Shown here: positions 26,652-34,597 of the stretch, piece by piece
How positions within the stretch are numbered: position 1 is the stretch's first letter
How the letters are laid out: each line of letters opens with the position of its first letter
NCBI GenBank assembly: GCA_016721085.1
Contig: JADKJI010000010.1
Coordinates: 62,001-126,000, forward strand
Length of the DNA: 64,000 nt
Direction of reading: 5' to 3'
Source: Chitinophagaceae bacterium
GTDB taxonomy: Bacteria > Bacteroidota > Bacteroidia > Chitinophagales > Chitinophagaceae
Position numbers and translations under genes: made by a program
The notes under the pieces: model-generated
The model's database searches: none
What the model saw: the letters and a program-made list of their open reading frames with translations, nothing else
Told to the model about the DNA's origin: nothing

Positions 26652-26659
26652 TAACTTTG
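26652..26659 (+). promoter_or_regulatory. Bacteroidota -7 element just before the start at 26665
   Basis: TAACTTTG matches TAnnTTTG, with ATG only five bases later, implying a leaderless transcript. A second candidate TATCTTTG at 26522-26529 would give a leader of about 130 bases. Confidence 0.45.
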
Positions 26660-26664
26660 TAATT

Positions 26665-28221
26665 ATGCCCAACAGGTTTTCCGATACGCTCTTTCAGCTA
26701 ATTTATTCGCTCGAAAAATCTGAAAAACGACATTTCAAGCTATATATAAAGAGAAGTTCAGCGAAAGAAGAGCTCAAAATCATACAACTTTTTGATGTTT
26801 TAGATAAACTTCCCGACTACGACGAGGCGTTGGTCCTGAAAAAACTACCTGGTATAACCAAAACACAGCTCGCCAATCTTAAGACACATCTTTATAAACA
26901 ATTGCTGGCAAGCTTACGGTTGTTGAAGTTGGGCGAAAACGTAGATCTACAGTTAAGTGAACATCTTGATGAAGCCAGGATACTTTACAACAAAGGATTA
27001 AAGATTCAGAGTCTTCGAATATTAGAGAAAGCAAAAGAGCTTGCTCGCGCTAATCAAAAGATGAACACCCTGGTTCAAATTATTTCTCTCGAGAAAAAAA
27101 TAGAAACCCTCCATATTACAAGAAGCACTACAGAAAAAACAGAAGTGCTCGCTAACGAAGCTCTCGCCATTAGCAGTCATATTGATAGGGTTACAAGGCT
27201 TTCAAACCTGGCGCTATTGTTATATAGATGGTATGTGTTGAATGGACATGCAAGGAATGCCGAAGACGAAAAAGATATCAAAGACTTTTTCAAGAACTAT
27301 CTTCCTAAAGATATAAATGCTGTTTCCGGCTTTTATGAAAAGCTGTATTTGTATCAAAGCTATTGCTGGTATGCGTTTATAAGGCAAGACTTCCTTATGT
27401 ATTATCGTTACAGTCAGAAATGGATTGACTTGTATGATACCGACCCTCAGATGCTAGGCGTGGAAACTGGCCACTATGTTAAGGGGATGCACAATCTTCT
27501 GAATGCACATTTTGACCTTAGAAATTTCCAACTATTTGAAACCACGCTACAACGCTTTGAAGCTTTTGCTAAAACTCCTGAAGCTAACGCACACGATAAC
27601 TTCAGAACCCATACCTCAATATATATTAATAGTGCTAAGTTGAACCAGCATCTCATGAAAGGTACTTTTAAAGAAGGACTTCAGCTTATTCCTTCGGTAG
27701 AAGAGAAACTAAACAACTATGGGATGTATGTGGACCGGCATCGAATTCTTGTTTTGAACTACAAATTCGCCAGCCTGTATTTTGGAAGCGGTAAATATGA
27801 AGACGCTATTGATTATTTACAGAAAATAATAAATGGTCCTCTAGATCTTCGAATAGATCTTCAATGCTATGCCCGTTTATTACACTTGATGAGCCACTAT
27901 GAATTAGGGAACAGGGATCTGATGGAGCCACTTACCAAGTCTGTTTACAGGTTCATGGCAAAAATGAAAAACCTTACCGTGGTTGAAGAAGAAATATTCA
28001 AGTTCCTGAAATCCTCTTTAGGTATAAAAAGCGGTCAACTGAAAACGGAATTAGAAAAACTTCTTCAGAAAATTAAACACCTTGAAAAGAGCAGGCATGA
28101 AACACGTGCTTTCGCATATCTGGATATTATATCCTGGGTTGAAGGAAAAGTATATAATAAATCGATGGGAGAAATTATCTACAACAAATATCTCGAAAGC
28201 AGGAAACGTAACTATAAATAA
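26665..28221 (+). CDS. Helical-repeat protein of unknown function
   Basis: 518 residues from ATG at 26665 (the GTG at 26641 lies upstream of the -7 element). The start is MPNRFSDTLFQLIYSLEKSE. No signal peptide or membrane segment is seen, so it is likely cytosolic. The sequence is almost entirely alpha-helical with TPR-like pairs (IQSLRILEKAKELARANQKM, YEDAIDYLQKIING). The N-terminal 100 residues (LYIKRSSAKEELKIIQLFDV, KTHLYKQLLASLRLL) form a compact helical domain that I have the impression recurs in Bacteroidota hypothetical proteins. It may be a scaffold or regulator. It is a single gene with its own promoter and terminator. Confidence 0.75.
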   Translation: MPNRFSDTLFQLIYSLEKSEKRHFKLYIKRSSAKEELKIIQLFDVLDKLPDYDEALVLKKLPGITKTQLANLKTHLYKQLLASLRLLKLGENVDLQLSEHLDEARILYNKGLKIQSLRILEKAKELARANQKMNTLVQIISLEKKIETLHITRSTTEKTEVLANEALAISSHIDRVTRLSNLALLLYRWYVLNGHARNAEDEKDIKDFFKNYLPKDINAVSGFYEKLYLYQSYCWYAFIRQDFLMYYRYSQKWIDLYDTDPQMLGVETGHYVKGMHNLLNAHFDLRNFQLFETTLQRFEAFAKTPEANAHDNFRTHTSIYINSAKLNQHLMKGTFKEGLQLIPSVEEKLNNYGMYVDRHRILVLNYKFASLYFGSGKYEDAIDYLQKIINGPLDLRIDLQCYARLLHLMSHYELGNRDLMEPLTKSVYRFMAKMKNLTVVEEEIFKFLKSSLGIKSGQLKTELEKLLQKIKHLEKSRHETRAFAYLDIISWVEGKVYNKSMGEIIYNKYLESRKRNYK

Positions 28222-28224
28222 AAA

Positions 28225-28252
28225 AGCCGGTCGTTTGACCGGCTTTCGCTTT
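28225..28252 (+). terminator. Rho-independent terminator, possibly bidirectional
   Basis: AGCCGGTC-GTTT-GACCGGCT, a perfect eight-base stem flanked by A and T runs. It lies between convergent genes. Confidence 0.85.
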
Positions 28253-28270
28253 GGTTGTTGTTTTCAGTAA

Positions 28271-29216
28271 TTACAGTTCTTTTACTTTCTTCTTGATTCC
28301 AAAACTTCTATTGATATTGAAACCGAGTGCGAATTCACCTTTACCAAAATTATATGGATTTCTTGTCAGCTGTTCGATATTAGTAGACATTGTTGTGCTA
28401 CTAGCAAACAGTTGGAAGATGTGACCACCGGTATCCCAATCATAACCTATAGAAACCAGATTAGGATTATAGTTTACGATTGTACCATTCTTCATGATAA
28501 CGAAATCAAACATATTCAACTGACGGGCATATTCGAAAGTGATAGCTTTCTTATCACTAACCTTGTAACGTCCACCAACTCCCAGTGACCATACATTATT
28601 ACTATTGTTTACACCAAAAGGAACTACGTTATTGTGCACCAATGTAGGCATGAACTGGAGAGAATTTATCAGAGAACTTACGGGCAATCAATAACTGATG
28701 CATAAAGGAATAACGATTCCAAACTGGCTCACCAACAAGTGTAGCTGTTTTAGAAGAATTCACATTAGCTGTACTGATCCAGTCTACAGTAACTGGTATA
28801 TTATAAGTTCCTGTTTGTTGTCTTAGTAGTTTAAAGCGCATCCAGCCTTCAAAGTTTGAAGTACCTGCAGCGGCTAATCCTACGTTAAACCAACGATTGA
28901 AAGAATAGTCAAGTGCGAGATATGTTTTTGCAATACCAGCATTCAGACCGAACATCTGAACCAGGTTTTGTGCACCGGCATCTTTATTCCATAATAATCC
29001 AAAGTGGTGGGTAATCATGAACTGGAGGTTTCCGGCTCCTGTTAATTCCACGCTTTGCATATTGATGATGCGGGTAGCTTTAAAAGTAGCTGTTGTAAAG
29101 TTCCTTTGCGGCTTAGCTGAATCTTCTTTATTAATCTCATCGAGCAAATCGCCCTGTGCTACAACTCTCAACAGCATGCAGCATCCGATAATGGTTAAGG
29201 CTATTATTTTTTTCAT
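28271..29216 (-). pseudogene. DUF5777-type outer-membrane beta-barrel protein, frameshifted
   Basis: The first frame (29216 down to about 28665) has a signal peptide and barrel strands (ARKFSDKFS at its end). The second continues LQFMPTLVHNNVVPFG to a typical barrel end FNINRSFGIKKKVKEL at 28271. A one-base indel near 28655-28665 separates them; restored length is about 314 residues. Neighbours are YceI and two unusual cytochromes, and DUF5777 barrels are often found with such genes. It probably sits in the outer membrane, with an unknown cargo or redox role. Confidence 0.78.
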
Positions 29217-29235
29217 AACACCTGTTTTGTGTGAA

Positions 29236-29796
29236 TTAGTTTAATTGGAATTTAATATTCGCTTTCAATGGAGTGAAATCGGCCAATTTTGGCTTTACAA
29301 TTCCTGGGATATCAATTTTATAGTCTTCTGCTTTTATTTTGAATTCGCATTCAAAAGTGGCAGTCTTTCCACTTACTGTTAATTTAACCGGAGATTTGAA
29401 ATCTTTAGTTACACCATGCATTGTAACCTGACCCTCAGAAGTTAAATTGTAAACTCCATCCTTTGTAAGCATATCCTTTGTAAACCCAATCAACTTTCCT
29501 TTATAGGTTGCATTAGGATATTTATCAGAATGAAGATAGTTTTCGTTGAAATGTTCTTCCAAAAGTGCATTATTAAAATGGAAGGTTTTCATTTGAACCA
29601 GAAAAGCCACTTCAGCTGTTTCAACTCTTAATACACCTGTACCTTCTTTAGTAGCAGCTGCATAATCTTTATGATCCTGGTCTTTGTTTGGATTGAAATA
29701 AACATATCCATCTCTTGTTTTATAGGTTTGGCCTTGAACCTGGAAGCTGATGGCCATCAATAACAATCCAGTTGCGAAAATTAATAGCTTTTTCAT
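29236..29796 (-). CDS. Exported YceI family lipid-binding protein
   Basis: 186 residues with signal peptide (MKKLLIFATGLLLMAISF, QVQG). The YceI lipocalin-like barrel is seen in VAFLVQMKTFHFNNALLEEH, NENYLHSDKYPNATYKGKL, and TMHGVTKDFKSPVKLTV. YceI proteins bind polyprenoid or long-chain lipids in the periplasm. It lies between the DUF5777 barrel and the cytochromes in the same direction, suggesting an envelope electron-transfer or quinone-related module, by inference. Confidence 0.9.
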   Translation of the reverse strand: MKKLLIFATGLLLMAISFQVQGQTYKTRDGYVYFNPNKDQDHKDYAAATKEGTGVLRVETAEVAFLVQMKTFHFNNALLEEHFNENYLHSDKYPNATYKGKLIGFTKDMLTKDGVYNLTSEGQVTMHGVTKDFKSPVKLTVSGKTATFECEFKIKAEDYKIDIPGIVKPKLADFTPLKANIKFQLN

Positions 29797-29832
29797 GTTG
29801 AATAATTTTATAAATGATTTAATTGTTTACTG

Positions 29833-30444
29833 TTATTGAGGCATTCCCTGATCTAACCAGGCTTGGAAAGTAGCGATAGTAGATAATGTTAAACTAACAG
29901 CACCACCTGGGTGACCTGTTGCACCACCACTATTTACCATTGCTGTTATTATACTTTTGTCTGCAACAAAAGCAGCAAAATCAAGATTTGGTCCAGCACC
30001 ACCGTGGCAACTTGATCCTTTACAGCTTACATTATAAATAGGAAGAATGTTAGCTGTAAATGTTACGTTTCCTGTAATTGGAGGTGGAATGAAATCATCT
30101 TTTGCTCCTTCGCTTATCCATCTGCTAATAATGGCTTTTTCACCTGGAGTGAAATCAATAACTCCCTCTCCTGGGTGTTTGCCACCTTTTATCCATGCAT
30201 CATATACTCCAACGCGAGCTAATATGGCATCATAATAAACATTGTTTAGATAAGAAAACTGTACCGCTCTTTGTCCTTGTCCATTATTATGACATCCGCA
30301 AGCGCCTGAAGTCATGATAGGTACAATTTCACTTCTGAAAGATACTTTGGGCAATTCCAGAATATCTGATTTATTGTTATAACAACCGGTGAAGCCAAGC
30401 GCTAACACACTTAACAAACCCGCTGTAAATAATTGCTTCTTCAT
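29833..30444 (-). CDS. Lipoprotein with non-standard haem-type motif (CX4CH)
   Basis: 203 residues. The signal peptide ends GFTGCYNNKS, with the Cys as likely lipidation site. Two candidate haem-ligand sites are seen: SCKGSSCHGGAGP (C-X4-C-H) in the C-terminal half, and GACGCHNNGQG (C-X-C-H) in the N-terminal half, which is too short for standard haem attachment. Overall it is like cytochrome-c-domain lipoproteins of Bacteroidota (AIISRWISEGAKDD is the usual helix after a haem site). It is the second cytochrome of the module and follows the 395-residue protein by 26 bases. Confidence 0.78.
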   Translation of the reverse strand: MKKQLFTAGLLSVLALGFTGCYNNKSDILELPKVSFRSEIVPIMTSGACGCHNNGQGQRAVQFSYLNNVYYDAILARVGVYDAWIKGGKHPGEGVIDFTPGEKAIISRWISEGAKDDFIPPPITGNVTFTANILPIYNVSCKGSSCHGGAGPNLDFAAFVADKSIITAMVNSGGATGHPGGAVSLTLSTIATFQAWLDQGMPQ

Positions 30445-30470
30445 ATTATGAATGTTTTCGGTGAATACTT

Positions 30471-31658
30471 TTATTTCATGATGATTTTACCTGTCTTTCT
30501 GTACTTGAATATTCCGACATTGTTAACTCCATATTTCCATACATCCGGAACATTAGGATCAGCGAAATACCATGCTTTTATTAAAGCAATTTCTGTGCGC
30601 TTAAGTCCACCATCACCATAAGCCATATCACCCTGGTGGTTAGTAGCATAAATTCCAGTATATGGATTTGCTAACAGTAATGTAGAGTCGATTCTGGAAA
30701 TCAGTGAGCTTGTGGCGTTCAGTGGGTTTCCTTTTACATAAAACTTATTACCTGAACCATCTGTAAACTGTACTGTTGAGTTACTACGTACGCTTTTTGG
30801 ATACATGATATCTAGAAGAATATCATCATAATCACTCAAAGGACCTCTTACGCTACTTAAGGTAACAGGTGTACCGAAAGTCTTATATGGTCTGAAGCTT
30901 GCATTTGCTAATGTATCAGCATAGAATCTTCTAACACTGTCTTTATAAGATCCCCAAACCTGATTGAGGCGGGATTGGTTAGAAAGCTGGCAGTAAACAG
31001 TTACTAATCCAGTAAGTGGATTTGTGTATAGGAACTGAGTAGTATCGGCAGATACCAGTCCTGGTACCAATGCTTTTCTTGCCCATGCACCTGTTGCTGT
31101 TGCTTGATTATGACAGTTGGCAGATCCGCAACCGCTAACCAACAATTTCATTGCTACAGGCCTGAAGTCATTTAATCCTGGTTGTTCTTTTGCACCATTC
31201 TTTATCCAGTTGTAAATGATTCCTTTTTCTGTAAGTGATAACTCGTGCATGATATTAATAGGAGGCATTGCCTTATTAAGATCATTTGTAGTTATTAAAT
31301 TCCAAAGTTTGCTTGTTTCAGGACTACCTGGTGTAACCAGCGCCATGATTTCGCTATAAGTAGAAAGGTTGGGTCCAAATTTTCCACCGTGGCAGTTTGC
31401 ACCAACACAATATGTTTTTACGATGCTCTGTACTCCGGTTCCTTCTATAACGTCGTTAACGTCAGCGGTAGCATCAGCTGTGCTGATCTTGTAAGAGTCA
31501 TAGAATACTGAAAGTGTTGTGGAATCTGGTGTTCCTGTGTAGGCTCTGTCTAGCGCCCCAGCGTTATCTCCTGCCTTGGTGCATTGCATCACGGAGAGAG
31601 AAACGAACAAACCACCCAGCAACAATATCATTCCTTTTTGGGCTGAAATTCTTCTCAT
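30471..31658 (-). CDS. Exported protein with two CX4CH haem-type motifs
   Basis: 395 residues. The signal sequence region ends SVMQCTKAGDN, suggesting a lipoprotein. CVGANCHGGKFGPN (about residue 82) and CGSANCHNQ (about 178) are C-X4-C-H sites, as in some multihaem cytochromes rather than the standard CxxCH. Each is preceded or followed by the GIIYNWIKNGAKEQPG-type helix common in PSCyt domains. It is first in the cytochrome-YceI-DUF5777 operon, with a -7 element at 31725-31732 and a Crp/Fnr-type palindrome 60-70 bases further upstream. Confidence 0.78.
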   Translation of the reverse strand: MRRISAQKGMILLLGGLFVSLSVMQCTKAGDNAGALDRAYTGTPDSTTLSVFYDSYKISTADATADVNDVIEGTGVQSIVKTYCVGANCHGGKFGPNLSTYSEIMALVTPGSPETSKLWNLITTNDLNKAMPPINIMHELSLTEKGIIYNWIKNGAKEQPGLNDFRPVAMKLLVSGCGSANCHNQATATGAWARKALVPGLVSADTTQFLYTNPLTGLVTVYCQLSNQSRLNQVWGSYKDSVRRFYADTLANASFRPYKTFGTPVTLSSVRGPLSDYDDILLDIMYPKSVRSNSTVQFTDGSGNKFYVKGNPLNATSSLISRIDSTLLLANPYTGIYATNHQGDMAYGDGGLKRTEIALIKAWYFADPNVPDVWKYGVNNVGIFKYRKTGKIIMK

Positions 31659-31695
31659 AAAAGAGTGTTTAAAAGATTTAAAATTTTTTCGATCG

Positions 31696-31716
31696 TCCTG
31701 TTCATAGGTAACAGGA
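31696..31716. promoter_or_regulatory. Inverted repeat in the cytochrome operon leader
   Basis: TCCTGTT-N7-AACAGGA lies just after the predicted transcription start of the minus-strand cytochrome operon. It could be an operator or an mRNA hairpin. Confidence 0.4.
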
Positions 31717-31724
31717 ATCGATTA

Positions 31725-31732
31725 CAAAAGTA
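31725..31732 (-). promoter_or_regulatory. -7 promoter element for cytochrome operon
   Basis: TACTTTTG on the minus strand matches TAnnTTTG, 66 bases upstream of the 31658 start codon. Confidence 0.5.
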
Positions 31733-31776
31733 GTTTGAGGTTGTTTTACACTTTTATGACATTTGAGAATTTGCTT

Positions 31777-31792
31777 TGTGATTATAATCACA
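31777..31792. promoter_or_regulatory. Crp/Fnr-type 16-base palindrome in divergent promoter
   Basis: TGTGATTATAATCACA is a perfect palindrome with exact TGTGA-N6-TCACA half-sites. Its centre is about 65 bases from the predicted starts of both divergent transcripts (minus about 31719, plus about 31849), a distance typical of class I activators. Confidence 0.6.
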
Positions 31793-31835
31793 TTAAATCA
31801 TGTGCGATGTTATACCAGTAGGAAAGAATGCCTGT

Positions 31836-31843
31836 TAAATTTG
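31836..31843 (+). promoter_or_regulatory. -7 promoter element for OB-fold gene
   Basis: TAAATTTG matches TAnnTTTG, 21 bases before the ATG at 31865. Confidence 0.5.
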
Positions 31844-31864
31844 TAACGTTCAAAAACAAATGAA

Positions 31865-32257
31865 ATGAAAAAGAAAATCTTCCTTGCCATCGTAATCGTT
31901 GGCGCCATCGTTGGCTCATGGGCCGTTTGGTATGTGTTTTTTAAACCACACCGCGACTTTGGTTCTGAAAAACCAGCCTTCACTCTAACTACTTCTGCTC
32001 TATCGCAAGAGTTTAAAGCGAATAATGCAGAAGCAACTAAGAAATACATTGACAAAGCATTGCTTTTAGAAGGAACAATTACCGCTATAGATGGTATTAC
32101 TGTTTCCTTTGATAATGTTGCTTGTAATGTGGACTCTACACAACTGGAGAAGTTGCCAACACTAAAGGTTGGAGCAAGTACTAAACTTCAAGGCAGACTT
32201 ACTGGTTATAATGATCTATTAGAAGAAATCGATATGTCTCAATGCGTTTTTAAATAG
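31865..32257 (+). CDS. Membrane-anchored OB-fold (tRNA_anti-like) protein
   Basis: 130 residues. One N-terminal membrane segment (IFLAIVIVGAIVGSWAVWYV) is followed by a small OB-fold of the tRNA_anti-like family (ALLLEGTITAIDGITVSFDN, LKVGASTKLQGRLTGYNDLL). The domain probably faces the periplasm. Family function is unknown. It is divergent from the cytochrome operon with a shared Crp/Fnr-type palindrome, so the two may be co-regulated. Confidence 0.75.
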   Translation: MKKKIFLAIVIVGAIVGSWAVWYVFFKPHRDFGSEKPAFTLTTSALSQEFKANNAEATKKYIDKALLLEGTITAIDGITVSFDNVACNVDSTQLEKLPTLKVGASTKLQGRLTGYNDLLEEIDMSQCVFK

Positions 32258-32313
32258 ACGCGGTTTAAACATTAATGTTGCGCCGCTGTAAAACTGATTT
32301 TTGTTACCTTTTT

Positions 32314-33462
32314 TCAAATGGTGGCTAATCGTTCTACAGCGGCTTTTATTGTGCCTTCCTTTTTCGCGAAACAAAAACGAATTACCTTATTATCAGTTCC
32401 ATCTTTATAAAAAGCCGAAACCGGAATTGTTGCTACTCCTATTTCTTTTGTCATTCGTATGGCAAAGTCTTTATCTCCTTCTTCACTAATTTTATTATAG
32501 GTTGCGGTTATGAAATAACTACCACTGCTGTTTAGTAATTCAAACCGGGTTGCCCTCATTAGATCTATAAAGTAATCTCTTTTCTGTTGCATAAAAGACC
32601 CCAGTTCCAAATATTCATCCCTTTCCTTAAGAAAGGATGCTAATGCAACCTGTGATGGGGTGTGGCAACAGAAGCAATTGAACTGGTGAACCTTTCTGAA
32701 CTCTTTCATGGTTTCGGGAGCAGATATACAATATCCCAATTTCCACCCAGTGCAGTTATATACTTTGCCAAATGAAAAGCAGACAAACGCCCTTTCCAAC
32801 AAATCTGGATACTTCAATATACTTTGATGTAAAATGCCGTCAAATATGAGGTGCTCGTATACTTCATCGCTGATTATAAAAATATTAGTCCCTTCTACAC
32901 AACTCCTTAATTGTTGAATATCTAATTCGTTTAATACAGCTCCTGTTGGATTATGGGGCGAATTAATAATGATAGCCCTTGTTTTCTTTGTAATGACCCT
33001 TCTTACTTCATCCCAATTTATCTTATATGAAGGAAACTCAAGGTTTACCCTTACCGCCACCGCACCATTTATTTCAACATTGGGTATATAACTGTCGTAT
33101 GCTGGCTCAAATACGATAACCTCATCACCGGGTTGTAAAATTGTAGTAAGTGCTGTGTATATGGCATAGGTGCCCCCGGGCGTAATGGTTATTTGTGAGT
33201 CGGGGGAAATAGTTGTGCCATATAAAAACGAAACCTTTTCCGCTAAGGCCTCCCTCAGCGGCATATATCCTTGCATTGGCACATATTGGTTATACCCCTT
33301 GTGCATTACATCAGACACAAGATTTAACAGGTCCTGGTTCATCGGGAAGTCGGGAAAACCTTGTCCAAGGTTAATGGCTTGATGCTCTGTTGCTAAACCA
33401 CTCATTACTGTAAATATAGTAGTACCAACCTGTGGTAGCTTGGAGTTAATTGAAGGAATCAT
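32314..33462 (-). CDS. Class I/II aminotransferase, YbdL/methionine aminotransferase type
   Basis: 382 residues, fold-type I PLP enzyme. LGQGFPDFP near the N-terminus, SPHNPTGAVL, ISDEVYEHL, and the PLP-lysine motif SFGKVYNCTGWKLGYC (Lys about 235) are seen. The closest family impression is YbdL/kynurenine-methionine aminotransferase, which transaminates methionine and aromatic residues. It begins after a gap of about 50 bases from the GNAT locus, on the same strand. Confidence 0.9.
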   Translation of the reverse strand: MIPSINSKLPQVGTTIFTVMSGLATEHQAINLGQGFPDFPMNQDLLNLVSDVMHKGYNQYVPMQGYMPLREALAEKVSFLYGTTISPDSQITITPGGTYAIYTALTTILQPGDEVIVFEPAYDSYIPNVEINGAVAVRVNLEFPSYKINWDEVRRVITKKTRAIIINSPHNPTGAVLNELDIQQLRSCVEGTNIFIISDEVYEHLIFDGILHQSILKYPDLLERAFVCFSFGKVYNCTGWKLGYCISAPETMKEFRKVHQFNCFCCHTPSQVALASFLKERDEYLELGSFMQQKRDYFIDLMRATRFELLNSSGSYFITATYNKISEEGDKDFAIRMTKEIGVATIPVSAFYKDGTDNKVIRFCFAKKEGTIKAAVERLATI

Positions 33463-33514
33463 TAGTTTTTTTGGTAATTGGTTTAAAGTTACCGCGTTTT
33501 TCTGGACGCTCTTT

Positions 33515-33959
33515 TCATTCCTTATTCTCCCACCAATAATAATTTGTTTCCTCGTTCAGTTCGAAACCCACTGAAGGATAAAGGCGATTTCCTATTTTAT
33601 TTGCTTTCTCGGTTTCCAATAAGAGGCCCGAAGCGTTTGTTTGCCTGCTATGTTCTTTTGCTGCTTCAATCAATTCTTTTGATATTCCCATGCCCCTGAA
33701 TTCTGGTTTAATATACAAATCGTTTTAATAGCCATATTCGGCGCATCCTTGTTGAGGAGAAAATGGGATAGAGTTGAGTAAAGCCGGTGATATCACTGCC
33801 TGATTCGTGAACGAAGATTACAGATTCTTCCGCAAGCATCCTTTCTTTGATAAAATCGTTTGCGGCAGAAAGGTCAGAATCCTTCCTGTAAAAAACACGA
33901 TAATCATCAAACAGTTGTGCCAACTGTGGCAAATCAGCTATTTGTGCTCTTCTTATCAA
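33515..33959 (-). pseudogene. GNAT family N-acetyltransferase, frameshifted
   Basis: The first frame (33959-33708) reads IRRAQIADLPQLAQLFDDYR, GFTQLYPIFSS; the second (33718-33515) reads LYIKPEFRGMGISKELIEAA (motif A) and GNRLYPSVGFELNE. An extra A in an AAAA run at about 33722-33728 splits them; removing it joins WLL to NDLYIKPEF. Restored length is about 147 residues. Substrate not predictable. It follows the DUF2480 gene by eight bases. Confidence 0.83.
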
Positions 33960-33967
33960 TTTGTAGA

Positions 33968-34474
33968 TTATTTCTTTTTATAGACGGGGACGGTACTGCA
34001 CGGCTCGCCATACATGATACTTTTTACAACCGGTCTAAGCTTTTTTGTTATTTCCATATATGCGTAGTCGCCAATGGGTTGGTCACCACAGCCCTTGATA
34101 ACAACTCTTTTATCTTCAAATGAAGAGGCATCAATATTATTGATGTTCTTTATAAAGAGTTGCCGTATTGCCGTGGCTTCGTCTCCCATTACTACCTCTT
34201 TTGCGATCGGTTCCAGATAAGAGGCCACAAGCATGTATGCCCAAACAGGGATTATAGCATCTGCGCTGCAGGTTACAGCCACCGTCTTGCCGGTGTACGG
34301 TGCCCAGTCTAACTGCTGCAGGGCTTGTCTGAAATCCTTCTCCTTTAATATTAGCTCCATAAACAGAAAGGGCTTAAGGTCAAACAAAGCGATCTCGTCT
34401 GTAGGATAGTAGTCTTCCAGATTAAGAGTTGTCAGGCTACTCTCGGCTACCTTGTTGATTATTGGGTCACTCAT
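33968..34474 (-). CDS. DUF2480 family protein
   Basis: 168 residues. The family pattern is clear: INKVAESSLTTLNLEDYYP, YTGKTVAVTCSADAIIPVWA, VVIKGCGDQPIGDYAYMEIT and the end VKSIMYGEPCSTVPVYKKK. DUF2480 is a cytosolic Bacteroidota family of unknown function, with conserved Cys residues (CSADA, GCGDQP, GEPCST) that suggest metal binding. It is followed closely by the GNAT locus. Confidence 0.9.
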   Translation of the reverse strand: MSDPIINKVAESSLTTLNLEDYYPTDEIALFDLKPFLFMELILKEKDFRQALQQLDWAPYTGKTVAVTCSADAIIPVWAYMLVASYLEPIAKEVVMGDEATAIRQLFIKNINNIDASSFEDKRVVIKGCGDQPIGDYAYMEITKKLRPVVKSIMYGEPCSTVPVYKKK

Positions 34475-34556
34475 ATCTATTGTACAAAATTAGGATTGAT
34501 TTTGTTATGGTGGCTTTTCTCCTGTTTTCATTTCGCTTTTCGAAAATGGACACAAA

Positions 34557-34579
34557 AAAGCCCCCATAAAGGGGGCTTT
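34557..34579 (-). terminator. Rho-independent terminator after ppiD-like gene
   Basis: AAAGCCCCC / GGGGGCTTT perfect nine-base stem with a five-base loop, with A and T runs on both sides. It is downstream of the minus-strand PpiD-like gene. Confidence 0.85.
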
Positions 34580-34597
34580 CTATTATATAAGTCTTAA

